Positions 37,379 through 46,442 of a stretch of DNA of 64,000 nucleotides are shown here, in pieces (the first letter of the stretch is position 1; the number at the start of each line of letters is the position of its first letter). The notes beneath the pieces are model-generated. The model saw only the letters and a list, made by a program, of their open reading frames with translations. It was not told where the DNA came from and did no database searches. The stretch lies in contig NZ_CP048751.1 in assembly GCF_011064825.1 (NCBI RefSeq), positions 992,001 to 1,056,000 on the forward strand, written 5' to 3'. Origin of the DNA: Brevundimonas mediterranea. GTDB lineage: Bacteria > Pseudomonadota > Alphaproteobacteria > Caulobacterales > Caulobacteraceae. A program made the position numbers and the translations under genes.

Positions 37379-37398
37379 CCTCGATTGAGGCCTCGAGG
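37379..37398 (-). terminator. Possible terminator after piuC
   Basis: 6 bp stem CCTCGA/TCGAGG with an 8-base loop, 18 bp past the piuC stop, followed on the minus strand by TTATAA. Weak, but suitably placed between piuC and the next receptor. Confidence 0.4.
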
Positions 37399-37416
37399 TC
37401 ACAGGTGAAGGCGGTG

Positions 37417-38103
37417 TCAAACCTCGGACCAGCGCCGCAGAAGGTTGTGATAGACCCCGGTCAGCTCGATCACCGCCTGATCCTTGGGCCCCTTCTCGCG
37501 CGCCACGCGTTGGGTCGCCACGTCCAGCCGGAACAGCATCTCGCGGTCGCCGTCGTCGCGGATCAGGCTCTGCATCCACATGAAGGACGAGACCCGCGCC
37601 CCGCGCGTCACCGGCATCACCTTGTGCAGGCTCTTGGACGGATATAGCACCAGATCCCCGGCCGGCAGTTTGACCGACTGGGGCCCGTACATCTCCTCGA
37701 TGATCAGTTCCCCGCCGTCGTAATCCTCGGGTTCGGACAGGAAGAGGGTCGCCGACAGGTCGCTCCGTATACGGATAGCGCCCCCGCCCCGCTGCTGGCG
37801 GATGGCGTTGTCCACGTGCAGCCCGAACTCGCCGCCGCCCTCATAGCGGTTAAACAGCGGCGGAAAGATCGTGTGCGGCAGGGCTGCGGCCACGAACATC
37901 GGATTGGCGTTGAGCGCCTGGACGATCAGGGCCGAAACCTCCCTGGCCACGTCCGAGTCTTCCGGCAGTTGTTGGTTCCGCTTCGCCGTCGCCGACTGGT
38001 GGCCCGAAGTCATATTGCCGTCGGCCCAGGGGCCTGCGTCCAGCCGCTCGCGCAGGGCCTTCACTTCGGCCTTGGAAAAGACTTCGGGGATCTGGAGCAG
38101 CAC
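37417..38103 (-). CDS. piuC: PKHD-type Fe(II)/2-oxoglutarate hydroxylase PiuC
   Basis: 228 residues, the standard length. The iron triad is His96 and Asp98 in [10 protein letters not shown] and His160 in [10 protein letters not shown]; Arg170 in [11 protein letters not shown] binds 2-oxoglutarate. The C-terminus ([18 protein letters not shown]) is typical. PiuC proteins accompany TonB receptors for catecholate siderophores and are iron-repressed; their substrate is unknown. It lies 79 bp downstream of the Fiu-like receptor, beyond a terminator, so it may be expressed at a lower level or from its own promoter. Confidence 0.93.
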   Translation of the reverse strand: MLLQIPEVFSKAEVKALRERLDAGPWADGNMTSGHQSATAKRNQQLPEDSDVAREVSALIVQALNANPMFVAAALPHTIFPPLFNRYEGGGEFGLHVDNAIRQQRGGGAIRIRSDLSATLFLSEPEDYDGGELIIEEMYGPQSVKLPAGDLVLYPSKSLHKVMPVTRGARVSSFMWMQSLIRDDGDREMLFRLDVATQRVAREKGPKDQAVIELTGVYHNLLRRWSEV

Positions 38104-38131
38104 GGTCGGGTCTCGCTCGAAAAGAAAAGAC

Positions 38132-38154
38132 GGCCCCGCCGGAAGGACGGGGCC
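38132..38154 (-). terminator. Intrinsic terminator between the siderophore receptor and piuC
   Basis: 7 bp GC stem GGCCCCG/CGGGGCC with a 9-base loop, followed on the minus strand by GTCTTTTCTTTTC. It lies 28 bp past the receptor stop and 28 bp upstream of piuC, so it should attenuate read-through into piuC. Confidence 0.7.
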
Positions 38155-38182
38155 GCCAGATATAGGCCGGGGATCGTGGCCT

Positions 38183-40483
38183 TTAGAAGCGCAGGTTCAG
38201 CGCCAGGATCGCCTGCCGGCCCGGAGCGGGGTCGGCATGGTGAACCCCGTTGGTCCGCATGATGTATTCCTCATCCGTGGCGTTCTTGACGTTCAGCTGC
38301 AGGCTGGCGCGGTCTGTCACGTCATAGGAGGCGAACAGGTCCAGGCGGGTGTAGCTGGGCGCATAGACCGCCGCCGTACCGCCGCCGGCCCCGCCCTGGT
38401 TTCCGCCGAACCGGTCGTCCACATAATAGACCCCGCCGCCCAGGCTCAGCTTGGGCAGGACGCGATAGGTGGTGAACAGGCTGAAGCTGTTCTTGGGCGT
38501 ATTGGCCAGCGGATCGCCTTCGAAGGCGCTCGGAACAGGCGCGCCGTTCACGATGGTGACGGCGCCCCGAACCAGCTCGGAGTCCATATAGGTATAGCCG
38601 CCGAACACGGTCCAGGCCGGCGTGACGCTGCCCGAGAAGCCGAGCTCCAGCCCTTCGACCTTGACCTCGCCGACCTGAGCGTACCGGTCGGTGTCGACCA
38701 GCACTTGCGCGTTCTTGCGCGTCGTCTGGAACAGGGCGCCGCTGAGGGTCAGCCGCTGGCCGAACAGTTCGGCCTTGGCGCCGATCTCATAGTTCTCGGT
38801 GTCTTCCGGATCGAGGAGCTGGCCCGACAGATTGCCGCTGCCCTCGCCGCCGCTCGCGCCGTTCTGGTCGCCGCCGGACACGGTGGGCGGCGTCGAGGAG
38901 GTGGCGTAGGACGCATAGACGCTGGTGTTGGAGGTGGGCTTGTACACCAGGCCGACCTGATAGTTGACGAAGTCCCATTCGCCCTCGTGGAAGGTCGGCG
39001 TGGCGGCGCCGCGGGCGATGGACGTGCCTTCGGTCTCGTAACGGTCGTAGCGCAGGCCCAGGTTCAGCAACCACTTCGGCCCAAAGGCGATGGAGTCGGC
39101 GCCATAGACGCCCCAGCTGGTGGTGTTGGAGTGGGTTTCGGCTCCGCGCGCGATCGAGCCGGTCCACGGATCGTTCGGATTGGGATCATAGACCGGCGTG
39201 CAGTCGAAGCCGCCGACAGCGGTCGGACAGGCCGAGCCGCTGGTGGTGGTGATGTTGTAGGAGGCGTTGCGGTTGATCTCGCGCGAATATTCCACGCCCA
39301 GGTCGAAATCATGCTTCAGCCCGCCCGTGGTGAAACTGCCGTACAGGTCGGTGACATTGGCGAAGGTCTCGGCCGGGTTCCAGCGCGACTTCAGACCCCG
39401 CTTCATCCACCAGGTGTCGCCGACCAGAACCGCCGTGCCGCCGTCGCCCGGATTGGTCAGCACATAGTCGTTCAGCGTTTCGGAATAGCGGGTCAGGTTG
39501 CGCAGGGTCAGGGTGTCGCTGAACTTGTGCTCCAGCTTGACCGTCACGCTGTCGACCTCGTTGCGCATGTAGTCGCGCGCCTTCAGGCCGTAGAAGGTGT
39601 CGTAGGGCACGTTCAGGATCCGGCTGTCCGTCGTCTTGATCGCCCAGTTGTTGTCCAGCTTTCGGTCCAGCGGAATGCCGTAGTCCGGCATCGAGTCGGC
39701 GGTCAGGTGGTAGTAGTTGATCGTGGCCGAGGTGTCGGTTCCCAGGCCGACGCCCAGGGCCATGGCCAGGCCGTACTTCTCGAAGTCCACCGCGTCCCGG
39801 CCCGGAACATCGCCCTCGGTCGCCATCAGGTTCAGACGGAAGGCGCTGGTGTCGTTCAGGCGCCAGTTGCCGTCCACGGTGGCGCGGTAATAGCTGTCCG
39901 TGCCGGCGCCGAGGCTGGCGCTGACGGCGTCGGCCAGGCGCGGCTGCTTGGAGCTGAGATTGATGCTGCCGCCGCCCGAGCCGCGACCCGAATAGACGGA
40001 ATCGGCGCCCTTAATGACCTCGACCTGCTCCAGGTCGAAGACCTCGCGCTGCTGGCCGCCCGCGTCGCGCACGCCGTCGACGAAGATGTTGTTGCCCGAC
40101 GACTGGCCCCGGATGAAGGGCCGGTCGGCCAGCGGCTGGCCGCCTTCGCCCGCGCCGAAGGTGATGCCGGGGGAGTTGCGCAGCAGGTCTTCCAGCGAGG
40201 TCGCCGCCGTCTGGGTGATGACCTGTTCCGGGATGATCGTCACCGAGCGGGGCGTGTCCAGCAGGGGCGCCACGAACTCGGGACTTTCCGGCTGACGCTT
40301 CTTCAGTTGGCCGTTGACGTCGATCGTGCCGAGATTAGCCGGCTGCTGTTGCTGATCGGCGGTGACGATCACGCCGCCCTCGGACGTTACATCGGCGGCC
40401 AGGGCCGGCGCGGCGACCAGCATGCCGGCGGCGCTGGAGGCGAACAGAAGCGATCGGAGCGCGGCGGCGCGGGACTCGGACAT
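38183..40483 (-). CDS. Catecholate-siderophore TonB receptor (Fiu-like)
   Basis: 766 residues from ATG 40483. Signal peptide [21 protein letters not shown], then a TonB box-like TIDVNGQ, plug with [39 protein letters not shown] and [41 protein letters not shown], and a barrel ending in AILALNLRF. The plug sequence matches the Fiu/CirA-type receptors for monomeric catechol siderophores. PiuC follows and two Fur-like boxes precede it, so it should be induced by iron starvation. Confidence 0.93.
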   Translation of the reverse strand: MSESRAAALRSLLFASSAAGMLVAAPALAADVTSEGGVIVTADQQQQPANLGTIDVNGQLKKRQPESPEFVAPLLDTPRSVTIIPEQVITQTAATSLEDLLRNSPGITFGAGEGGQPLADRPFIRGQSSGNNIFVDGVRDAGGQQREVFDLEQVEVIKGADSVYSGRGSGGGSINLSSKQPRLADAVSASLGAGTDSYYRATVDGNWRLNDTSAFRLNLMATEGDVPGRDAVDFEKYGLAMALGVGLGTDTSATINYYHLTADSMPDYGIPLDRKLDNNWAIKTTDSRILNVPYDTFYGLKARDYMRNEVDSVTVKLEHKFSDTLTLRNLTRYSETLNDYVLTNPGDGGTAVLVGDTWWMKRGLKSRWNPAETFANVTDLYGSFTTGGLKHDFDLGVEYSREINRNASYNITTTSGSACPTAVGGFDCTPVYDPNPNDPWTGSIARGAETHSNTTSWGVYGADSIAFGPKWLLNLGLRYDRYETEGTSIARGAATPTFHEGEWDFVNYQVGLVYKPTSNTSVYASYATSSTPPTVSGGDQNGASGGEGSGNLSGQLLDPEDTENYEIGAKAELFGQRLTLSGALFQTTRKNAQVLVDTDRYAQVGEVKVEGLELGFSGSVTPAWTVFGGYTYMDSELVRGAVTIVNGAPVPSAFEGDPLANTPKNSFSLFTTYRVLPKLSLGGGVYYVDDRFGGNQGGAGGGTAAVYAPSYTRLDLFASYDVTDRASLQLNVKNATDEEYIMRTNGVHHADPAPGRQAILALNLRF

Positions 40484-40508
40484 ATTGAGGCGACCTTTTG
40501 GCCTGATT

Positions 40509-40525
40509 TTGCGATGCGGTCGCAA
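40509..40525. promoter_or_regulatory. Fur-like box 1
   Basis: TTGCGA-TGCGG-TCGCAA, perfect 6 bp arms with a 5-base spacer, ending 26 bp upstream of the receptor ATG. A second copy lies at 40557-40573. The spacing and location suit an iron-responsive repressor; assignment to Fur is inference. Confidence 0.55.
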
Positions 40526-40556
40526 TAGCCAGCTTAACAAGTTCGCACAAGAGGAA

Positions 40557-40573
40557 TTGCGACTTAATCGCAG
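40557..40573. promoter_or_regulatory. Fur-like box 2
   Basis: TTGCGA-CTTAA-TCGCAG, the same layout as box 1 with one arm mismatch at the end. Centres of the two boxes are 48 bp apart, so two repressor dimers could cover the promoter. The rest of 40484-40664 shows no gene. Confidence 0.5.
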
Positions 40574-40664
40574 ACGCACGGTTGCCTTGACGGGTGCGCG
40601 CTCTGGCGGTGGTCGCCTCACCCTCCGCGAGACGGCCTGAGACGGCGGCGGGACCGCCCCCGGC

Positions 40665-41450
40665 TCAGATGACGATGCTCATGTTCCGCATCGGCGGCGA
40701 CAGGTCCAGGTCCAGCCAGGTGGGATCGGGCATGGCCTTGTGGGCCGAGGCCAGGGCTTCCGACCAGCGTCGGCCCAGGTCGCGGAAATAAGGATCGTCC
40801 ACGTCGATCCGGCGCTCCATCCCCGTCAGGTGGTCGCGGGGAATGACGATCAGGTCCAGCGGCGGCCCCACGGCGATGTTCGAGCGAATCGTCGAATCGA
40901 ACGAGATCAGCCCCAGTTTGACCGCCTCGGACAGGGGGGTGGAACTGTGCAGCGCGCGATCCAGGATCGGCTTGCCGTACTTCAACTCACCGATCTGCAG
41001 ATAGGGGGTGTCCGGCCCGCATTCGATGAAGTTGCCCTGCCCGTAGATCAGATACAGACCCATTTTTCCGCCGGCGATCTGGCCGCCCAGCAGCATGGAG
41101 GCGTTGACGTTCAGGGCGTCGGCGGTCGGCGAGGCGGGCGTGTTGATGGTGGCCCGCACCATGGCCAGGGCATGACCCAGGATCTGGGCGGCGCGGAACA
41201 GGGTCGGGGCGGTCTCCAGCGTCTCCAGCGCGGTCGAGTCGGGCAGTTTCACCCCCTCCGCCACCATGGCCAAGGCCGTCTGGGTGACCGACAGATTCCC
41301 GGCCGTCGCCACCGCCAGGATCCGCTCGCCGGTGGTCTTGAAGATATGCAGCTTGCGATAGGACGAGATGTTGTCCACGCCCGCATTGGTGCGGGTGTCG
41401 GCGATCATCGCCAACCCCTCGTCCACCAACATGCCCACGCAATAGGTCAC
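40665..41450 (-). CDS. Anbu/BPH-type proteasome-like peptidase
   Basis: 261 residues of the Ntn-hydrolase proteasome beta-subunit fold. The start MTYCVGMLVDEGLAMIADTRTNAG places Thr2 as the N-terminal nucleophile after Met removal, and Asp18 and the SYRKLHIF lysine (about 33) complete the catalytic set. GNLSVTQ, ASMLLGGQIAGG and YLIYGQGNFIE are family blocks. Anbu forms open ring or spiral assemblies; its substrates are unknown. It lies downstream of the transglutaminase, alpha-E and ATP-grasp genes, the fixed gene set of this system. Confidence 0.92.
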   Translation of the reverse strand: MTYCVGMLVDEGLAMIADTRTNAGVDNISSYRKLHIFKTTGERILAVATAGNLSVTQTALAMVAEGVKLPDSTALETLETAPTLFRAAQILGHALAMVRATINTPASPTADALNVNASMLLGGQIAGGKMGLYLIYGQGNFIECGPDTPYLQIGELKYGKPILDRALHSSTPLSEAVKLGLISFDSTIRSNIAVGPPLDLIVIPRDHLTGMERRIDVDDPYFRDLGRRWSEALASAHKAMPDPTWLDLDLSPPMRNMSIVI

Positions 41451-41514
41451 TTCGCTCTATCCGCTCCCGGTTCCGCGAATCGTTCGACGCTAGCAGATTC
41501 CCCGGCCATGGCGA

Positions 41515-42354
41515 TCAGGACCATCCCCTGGATTGATGTTGCTGCTGACTCTGTTGCACAGGCTGCACATGCAGGGCGACCGTCAGCGTCCCGATCCCGC
41601 CGCCGTAGCTGGTGCCCCGGATCGGCGTCGCGCCCAGGGCGTCCAGGCCCGTGGCGATGCGGACATAGTTGTCGGTCGGACAGATTCCGTTGGCCGCATC
41701 GAACCCGACCCAGCCCAGCCCCTCGATCCAGGCCTCGGCCCAGGCGTGGGCGGCGTCCTGGTCATGCTGTCCGTCCGAGCGGTTCAGATGGCCCGAGACA
41801 TAGCGGGCCGGCACGCCCAGCGTCCGGGCGCAGGCGATGAAGATCTGCGCGTGGTCCTGGCAGACGCCGCGCCGGATGGCGAAGGCCTCGGCCGCCGTAT
41901 GGGTCGCGGACGTGGCGCCGACCTCGAAGGCCACCCCGCCGTGGATCGCCCCCATCAGCCGGTGCATCCGCTCCAGCGGCGCGCCCTCGCTGATCTCCCT
42001 GGCGAAATCGACTAGGGCCGCGTCCGCCTCGGTCAGGCGGGTGTCGCGCAGATAGACGCCGGGCTGCAGCCGCTCGTTCTGGCCCCGGATCACCCCGCCG
42101 GTGTCCATGGTCGAAACCTCGCCCGTCACCCGGATGGTCAGGGCGTCGGTCGGGCGCTCGGTATAGAGGCTGTGAACGATATTGCCGAAGGCGTCCTCGC
42201 TGCGTCGCAGCCGCGCATCCACGTCGGTCTCGATGCGCCATTCGCGCACCTGCTGGCTCTCGCAGGACCGAGGCGTCAGCCGCAGCATCTGCACGATGAA
42301 CCGCGCCGGCCGGGCGTAGGCGTAGCGGGTGGAGTGGTCGATCCGTATCCGCAT
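41515..42354 (-). CDS. Transglutaminase-like cysteine peptidase of the Anbu operon
   Basis: 279 residues from ATG 42354. N-terminal beta domain (MRIRIDHSTRYAYARPARF, MLRLTPR), then a transglutaminase core: catalytic Cys in RRGVCQDHAQIF, His in DAAHAWAEAWIEGLGWVGFD and Asp in FDAANGICP. It begins two bases after the alpha-E stop, so translation is probably coupled. It may cleave or crosslink a peptide product linked with the ATP-grasp enzyme. Confidence 0.92.
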   Translation of the reverse strand: MRIRIDHSTRYAYARPARFIVQMLRLTPRSCESQQVREWRIETDVDARLRRSEDAFGNIVHSLYTERPTDALTIRVTGEVSTMDTGGVIRGQNERLQPGVYLRDTRLTEADAALVDFAREISEGAPLERMHRLMGAIHGGVAFEVGATSATHTAAEAFAIRRGVCQDHAQIFIACARTLGVPARYVSGHLNRSDGQHDQDAAHAWAEAWIEGLGWVGFDAANGICPTDNYVRIATGLDALGATPIRGTSYGGGIGTLTVALHVQPVQQSQQQHQSRGWS

Positions 42355-42356
42355 GG

Positions 42357-43295
42357 TCAGACCAGATACTGTTCTTGGATGGCGGCGGCCAGGGCGTTGT
42401 TCTGGTTCAGGAAACCCTGGATGTATTCGTGCAGGCCCGACTGGAAGATGTCCTCGATCTTGGCCTCGTTGAACTGGGTCAGACGGTTGGACGCCAGCCG
42501 CTGCGCCGGTCCACGCCGGCCGTAATCGGTGGCCAGCTTCTCCAGATAGCTGACGATCATTCCCTGGCAGCTGGCCAGCGAGCGCGGCATCTGCCGGTTC
42601 AGCACCAGCAGGTCCGCCACCAGCCAGGGCCGCACGCTCTCGCGGTAAACCCAGCGATAGGCGGTCAGGGCCGAGACCTCGCGCAGCAGGGTGGTCCACT
42701 GGAAATAGTCCAGCTGTCCGCCCACCCGTTCGCCGGGCGGCAGGAGCAGGTGATACTTCACGTCCAGCAGGCGGGCGGTGTTGTCGGCCCGCTCGATCGC
42801 CATGCCCAGCCGCAGGAACCAGTAGGCGTCGTTGCGCAACATGGTCCGCGACGAGGCCCCTTCCACCGCCAGCGACGTCGACTTCACGAAGTCGAGGAAG
42901 TTGGTGAAATCATCCCGCTTGGTCGGCTCGCCCAGTTCGTTCAGCCCGTTCCAGGCGCCGTTGATCGCCTCCCACAGCTCGATGGTCAGGGCGGTCCGCA
43001 CCGAACGCGCATTGGTCCGCGCCTTGGTGATACAGGCCTTGATCGAGGTCGAATTGTCGTAGCCGAAGGCCAGATATTCCCGGACCGACTTCTCAGAGAT
43101 GGTCCGGCCCGAGGCGTCGAAGCCGCTCTTGACCCCCGACGAGGCGATGGCGCCGGCCCAGGCCGTGACCGTGGCCTGGTCCTTGGCCGGCAGGGCGGCC
43201 AGGCGAATGGCGGCCTCCAGAATGCGCGCGAGAAAGTCCGCCCGCTCCATATAGCGGCCGGTCCAGTACAGGCTGTCTGCGGTGCGAGAGAGCAT
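42357..43295 (-). CDS. Alpha-E domain protein of the Anbu operon
   Basis: 312 residues, all helical, matching the alpha-E family: MLSRTADSLYWTGRYMERADFLARI, SVREYLAFGYDNSTSIKACI, ARSVRTALTIELWEAING, MLRNDAYWFLRLGMAIERADNTARLLDVKYHLLLP and QGFLNQNNALAAAIQEQY. The biochemical role is unknown, but it always travels with ATP-grasp and transglutaminase genes. Its ribosome site GGGGGAGG is the end of palindromic element A, five bases before the ATG. Confidence 0.92.
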   Translation of the reverse strand: MLSRTADSLYWTGRYMERADFLARILEAAIRLAALPAKDQATVTAWAGAIASSGVKSGFDASGRTISEKSVREYLAFGYDNSTSIKACITKARTNARSVRTALTIELWEAINGAWNGLNELGEPTKRDDFTNFLDFVKSTSLAVEGASSRTMLRNDAYWFLRLGMAIERADNTARLLDVKYHLLLPPGERVGGQLDYFQWTTLLREVSALTAYRWVYRESVRPWLVADLLVLNRQMPRSLASCQGMIVSYLEKLATDYGRRGPAQRLASNRLTQFNEAKIEDIFQSGLHEYIQGFLNQNNALAAAIQEQYLV

Positions 43296-43300
43296 CTATT

Positions 43301-43419
43301 CCTCCCCCGTTGGGGGAGGGGGACCGCCCGAAGGGTGGTGGAGGGGGCCAAACGCAAACAGGGTGTCCGGGGCGAGCCCCCTCCACCGCTTCGCGGTCCC
43401 CCTCCCCCGACGGGGGAGG
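43301..43419. repeat. Double-palindrome element copy A (subfamily 1, 119 bp)
   Basis: Both ends are inner hairpins (CCTCCCCCGTTGGGGGAGG on the left, its near-complement on the right), and both halves pair again through GGTGGAGGGGGC/GCCCCCTCCACC around a 27-base centre. It separates the ATP-grasp and alpha-E genes. On the minus strand, an ATG at 43439 overlapping the ATP-grasp stop opens a 47-codon frame across the element that ends in TAG at 43296-43298, directly before the alpha-E ATG. Confidence 0.85.
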
Positions 43420-43431
43420 ATTTTCGTCCGC

Positions 43432-44853
43432 TTAAACATCCAGCACCCAGGTGTCCTTGGTTCCGCCGCCCTGGCTGGAGTTGACCACCAGCGACCCCTC
43501 CTTCAGCGCCACCCGCGTCAGCCCGCCGGGCGCGACCCGCACCCCCGCCGGACTGGACAGGACGAACGGCCGCAGATCGACGTGGCGCGGCGACAGGGCG
43601 CCGCCGTTCAGGGTCGGGGCCGTCGACAGGCTCAGCGTCGGCTGGGCGATAAAGTCGTCGGGATCGGCGATCAGCTTGGCGCGGAAGGCCTCGATCTCGG
43701 CCTTGGTCGAGGTCGGCCCCACCAGCATGCCGTAACCGCCCGAGCCGCCGACCTCCTTGACCACCAGTTCCGGCAGCTTCTCCAACACCTCATTCAGCGC
43801 GTCCGCCTCGCGACAGCGCCAGGTCGGCACATTCTTCAGGATCGCGTCCTCGCCGGTGAAGAAGCGGATGATCTCGGGCATATAGGTATAGACGGCCTTG
43901 TCGTCGGCCACCCCCGTCCCGACCGCATTGGCCAGGGTCACCCGCCCGGCGAAATAGGCCGACATCAGCCCCGGCACCCCGACCGCCGAGTCCGGCATGA
44001 AGGTCAGGGGGTCGATGAAGTCGTCGTCGATGCGGCGATAGATGACGTCGACCCGCTTGGGACCCTCGGTCGTGCGCATATAGACGGTGTCGTCATTGAC
44101 GAAGAGGTCCCCGCCCTCGACCAGCTCCACCCCCAGCTTGTCGGCCAGGAAACTGTGCTCGTAATAGGCCGAGTTGAACGGCCCCGGCGTCAGCACGACG
44201 ATGGTCGGATCCTCGCCCGCCCCCGACGGGGCCGAGGCCTGCAAGGATCGCAGCAGCATGTCGGTATAGATCTCGACCGGCCGCACCGCATGTTCGGCGA
44301 ACAGGTCGGGGAACAGCCGCATCATCATCTCGCGGTTCTCCAGCATATAGGAGACCCCGGACGGCGTACGGACATTGTCCTCCAGCACATAGAAGCCGTC
44401 CTCGCCCGTGCGAACCAGATCGACCCCGGCGATATGGCACCAGACGTCGCCCGGCGGCCGGCGGCCCTGCATCTCGGGCCGATAGTGCGGATTGGTCAGG
44501 ATAAGGTCGGCGGGCACGATTCCGGCGCGGATACAGTCCTGCGGCCCGTAGATGTCCTTCAGGAAGGCGTTGATGGCGGTGACCCGCTGCTTCAGCCCCT
44601 TCTCCAGCCCGCCCCATTCGTCGGCGCCGATGATGCGCGGGACGACATCGAACGGGATCAGCCGCTCGTTGGATTCCTCGTCGCCATAGACGGCGAAGGT
44701 CACGCCCATCCGGCGGAAGAACAGCTCGGCCTGGCGCGAGCGCGCCTGCAGCAGATCCGGCGGGGCGTTTTCCAGCCAGGCCGCCAGGGTCTTGTAGCTG
44801 TCGCGGATCGTCCCCGATCCGCCGCCGTTCATTTCGTCGAAAGCTCTCGTCAT
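43432..44853 (-). CDS. Circularly permuted ATP-grasp type 2 protein of the Anbu operon
   Basis: 473 residues from ATG 44853 (GGGGCGA upstream). Family blocks: GVTFAVYGDEESNERLIPFDVVPRII, LTNPHYRPEMQG, HIAGVDLVRTGEDGFYVLEDNVRTPSGVSYMLENR, NDDTVYMRTTEGPKRVDVIYRRIDDDFIDPL, NAVGTGVADDKAVYTYMPEIIRFFTGEDAIL and LVVKEVGGSGGYGMLVG. The fold is that of peptide or amide-forming ligases, so a peptide tag or small peptide may be its product. It is the first gene of the operon ATP-grasp, alpha-E, transglutaminase, Anbu. Confidence 0.92.
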   Translation of the reverse strand: MTRAFDEMNGGGSGTIRDSYKTLAAWLENAPPDLLQARSRQAELFFRRMGVTFAVYGDEESNERLIPFDVVPRIIGADEWGGLEKGLKQRVTAINAFLKDIYGPQDCIRAGIVPADLILTNPHYRPEMQGRRPPGDVWCHIAGVDLVRTGEDGFYVLEDNVRTPSGVSYMLENREMMMRLFPDLFAEHAVRPVEIYTDMLLRSLQASAPSGAGEDPTIVVLTPGPFNSAYYEHSFLADKLGVELVEGGDLFVNDDTVYMRTTEGPKRVDVIYRRIDDDFIDPLTFMPDSAVGVPGLMSAYFAGRVTLANAVGTGVADDKAVYTYMPEIIRFFTGEDAILKNVPTWRCREADALNEVLEKLPELVVKEVGGSGGYGMLVGPTSTKAEIEAFRAKLIADPDDFIAQPTLSLSTAPTLNGGALSPRHVDLRPFVLSSPAGVRVAPGGLTRVALKEGSLVVNSSQGGGTKDTWVLDV

Positions 44854-44903
44854 TCGCCCCCGCCGCGTTGAGTTCGCAGCTTGATCGCTACCCAACGAAA
44901 AGC

Positions 44904-44919
44904 GCAACAGTTTTGTTGC
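44904..44919. promoter_or_regulatory. Palindrome upstream of the ATP-grasp/Anbu operon
   Basis: GCAACA-GTTT-TGTTGC, perfect 6 bp arms, 51 bp upstream of the operon's first ATG and in the least GC-rich part of the interval. A candidate operator; no regulator is linked. Confidence 0.4.
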
Positions 44920-44949
44920 ACTGCGGCGACGACGAAGCGGCGGGGCGCC

Positions 44950-45112
44950 TCTCCCTCCCCCTGCGGGGGAGGGGGGCTGAGCCGAAGGCGAAGCCGGGTG
45001 GGGGCGGCAGGGCGACACGGGACATATCTCGCGAAGCAGAACCAGTGCGACCCCGCCTAGCCGCCCCCACCCGGTCGCTCCGCGACCGCCCTCCCCCGCA
45101 GGGGGAGGGAGA
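44950..45112. repeat. Double-palindrome element copy B (divergent type, 163 bp)
   Basis: Arms TCTCCCTCCCCCTGCGGGGG and CCCCCGCAGGGGGAGGGAGA, plus a second pairing GGGTGGGGGCGGC/GCCGCCCCCACCC, around a centre of about 45 bases. The layout equals copies A and C-E, but the sequence differs and contains a TGA (GGCTGAGCC). It lies between the ATP-grasp start and the reductase stop, not at a start codon; it could act as a terminator for the reductase gene. Confidence 0.75.
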
Positions 45113-45121
45113 AGGCCTGTG

Positions 45122-46327
45122 TCACACCCCCACAGCCTTCATCGACACCGCCTGATCCGCCAGCTTCGCCACATCCACCGGCGTCGCCTTCCCGATCAAC
45201 TGCTTGCCCGCCATGAATTCCGGCGGCGCATTGACCGCCTCGACGCAGACCACCCGATCGCCGCTCAGATGAAACACCGCAAATCCGCCCGCCGTCGGAT
45301 CGCCCCGCACCACCTGCCGGTCCGCATCGAACGGCAGGCCCGCGATCTGCAGCTTGAAGTCGTACTGATCGGACCAGAACCACGGGACCTCCGGCGCCGG
45401 TCCCGGCCGCCCGACGATGGCCGCCGCCGCCTGTTTCGCCTGTTCCAGCGCATTGGGCACGCTCTCCAGCCGGTGCGAGACCCCGCCGTGAACCGGGATC
45501 GGCCGCCGCGTCATGTCGCCGACGGCGAAGATGGCCGGGTCGCTGGTCCGCGCCTGATCGTCCACCACCACCCCGTCGTCGCAGCGCAGGCCCGCCGACC
45601 GCGCCAGGCTTTCACACGCCAGCGCCCCGACCCCGACCAGAACCGCATCCGCCTGCACCACCGATCCGTCGGCCAGGGTCACGCCGTCATGGGCCACGGC
45701 GACCACCTCGGCCCCGGTCAGGATCTCGACCCCGTGCGCCCGATGCTGGGCGGTGAAGAAGGTCGACAGGGTCTCGGACGCCACCCGCGCCAGCACGCGC
45801 GGCGCCCGCTCGATCACCACCGCCTCGGCGCCCAGGGCCCGGGCCGAGGCCGCCGCCTCCAAGCCGACATAGCCGCCACCGACCACCGCCAGCCGCTTGC
45901 CCGGTCCCAGCACGGCCTTCAGCCGTTCCGCGTCCTTCAGCGTCCGCAACTCCAGCAGATCGGGATGATCCCCGCCCGGAACCGGCAGTTTCCGCGCCGT
46001 CGATCCCGTCGCCAGCACCAGGACGTCATAGGTCTCGCTCGATCCGTCATGGAAGGCGACCGTCTTCGCCTCCGGATCCACCGACACGGCGACCGTCGAC
46101 GGCCGGAACTCGATCCCCTGCTCCTCATAGAAGCTCAGCGGCCGCAGCAGCAGCGCCTCCAGATCCGCCTCGCCCTTCAGCCAGGCCTTGGACAGGGGCG
46201 GCCGCTGATACGGCGGCGCATCCTCCTCACCGATCAGCACGATGGGGCCGTCATGGCCGTATTGCCGCAGAAAGGCCGCGACGGAGCCGCCGGCGTGGCC
46301 GGCGCCGATGATCAGGATCTTGGTCAT
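45122..46327 (-). CDS. FAD-dependent ferredoxin reductase-like oxidoreductase
   Basis: 401 residues from ATG 46327. Two Rossmann motifs (ILIIGAGHAGGSVAAFL for FAD, LAVVGGGYVGLEAAASA for NAD(P)H), ATGSTARKLPVPG, and IFAVGDMTRRPIPVHGG identify the rubredoxin/ferredoxin reductase group (BenAD/rhodocoxin type), with a C-terminal reductase domain (PWFWSDQYDFKLQIAG). It should pass electrons from NAD(P)H to a [2Fe-2S] ferredoxin or P450 system; no such partner is adjacent. The ribosome site is weak. Confidence 0.9.
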   Translation of the reverse strand: MTKILIIGAGHAGGSVAAFLRQYGHDGPIVLIGEEDAPPYQRPPLSKAWLKGEADLEALLLRPLSFYEEQGIEFRPSTVAVSVDPEAKTVAFHDGSSETYDVLVLATGSTARKLPVPGGDHPDLLELRTLKDAERLKAVLGPGKRLAVVGGGYVGLEAAASARALGAEAVVIERAPRVLARVASETLSTFFTAQHRAHGVEILTGAEVVAVAHDGVTLADGSVVQADAVLVGVGALACESLARSAGLRCDDGVVVDDQARTSDPAIFAVGDMTRRPIPVHGGVSHRLESVPNALEQAKQAAAAIVGRPGPAPEVPWFWSDQYDFKLQIAGLPFDADRQVVRGDPTAGGFAVFHLSGDRVVCVEAVNAPPEFMAGKQLIGKATPVDVAKLADQAVSMKAVGV

Positions 46328-46373
46328 GGGCGGACAGATAGAGCGGCGCGCGGGCGGGCGTAAGTCGTGAATG

Positions 46374-46437
46374 GTGAATCGTGAATCGTGACTGGAGCCC
46401 GCGCGCGCCCAATCACGAGTCACGACTCGCGATTCAC
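46374..46437. repeat. Imperfect inverted repeat of GTGAATCG units
   Basis: 20-base arms (46374-46393 and 46418-46437) match at 18 of 20 positions around a 24-base GC-rich centre. The left arm is built from GTGAATSG units, also present just before it (GTGAATG at 46368). It fills most of the divergent space between the reductase and hisR; it looks like a short interspersed palindromic repeat rather than a promoter element. Confidence 0.65.
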
Positions 46438-46442
46438 ACCCC

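Noticed and set aside
43301..43419. Reading the palindromic elements as ordinary Rho-independent terminators
   Set aside because: No T-run follows either end, and they lie inside operons next to start codons.
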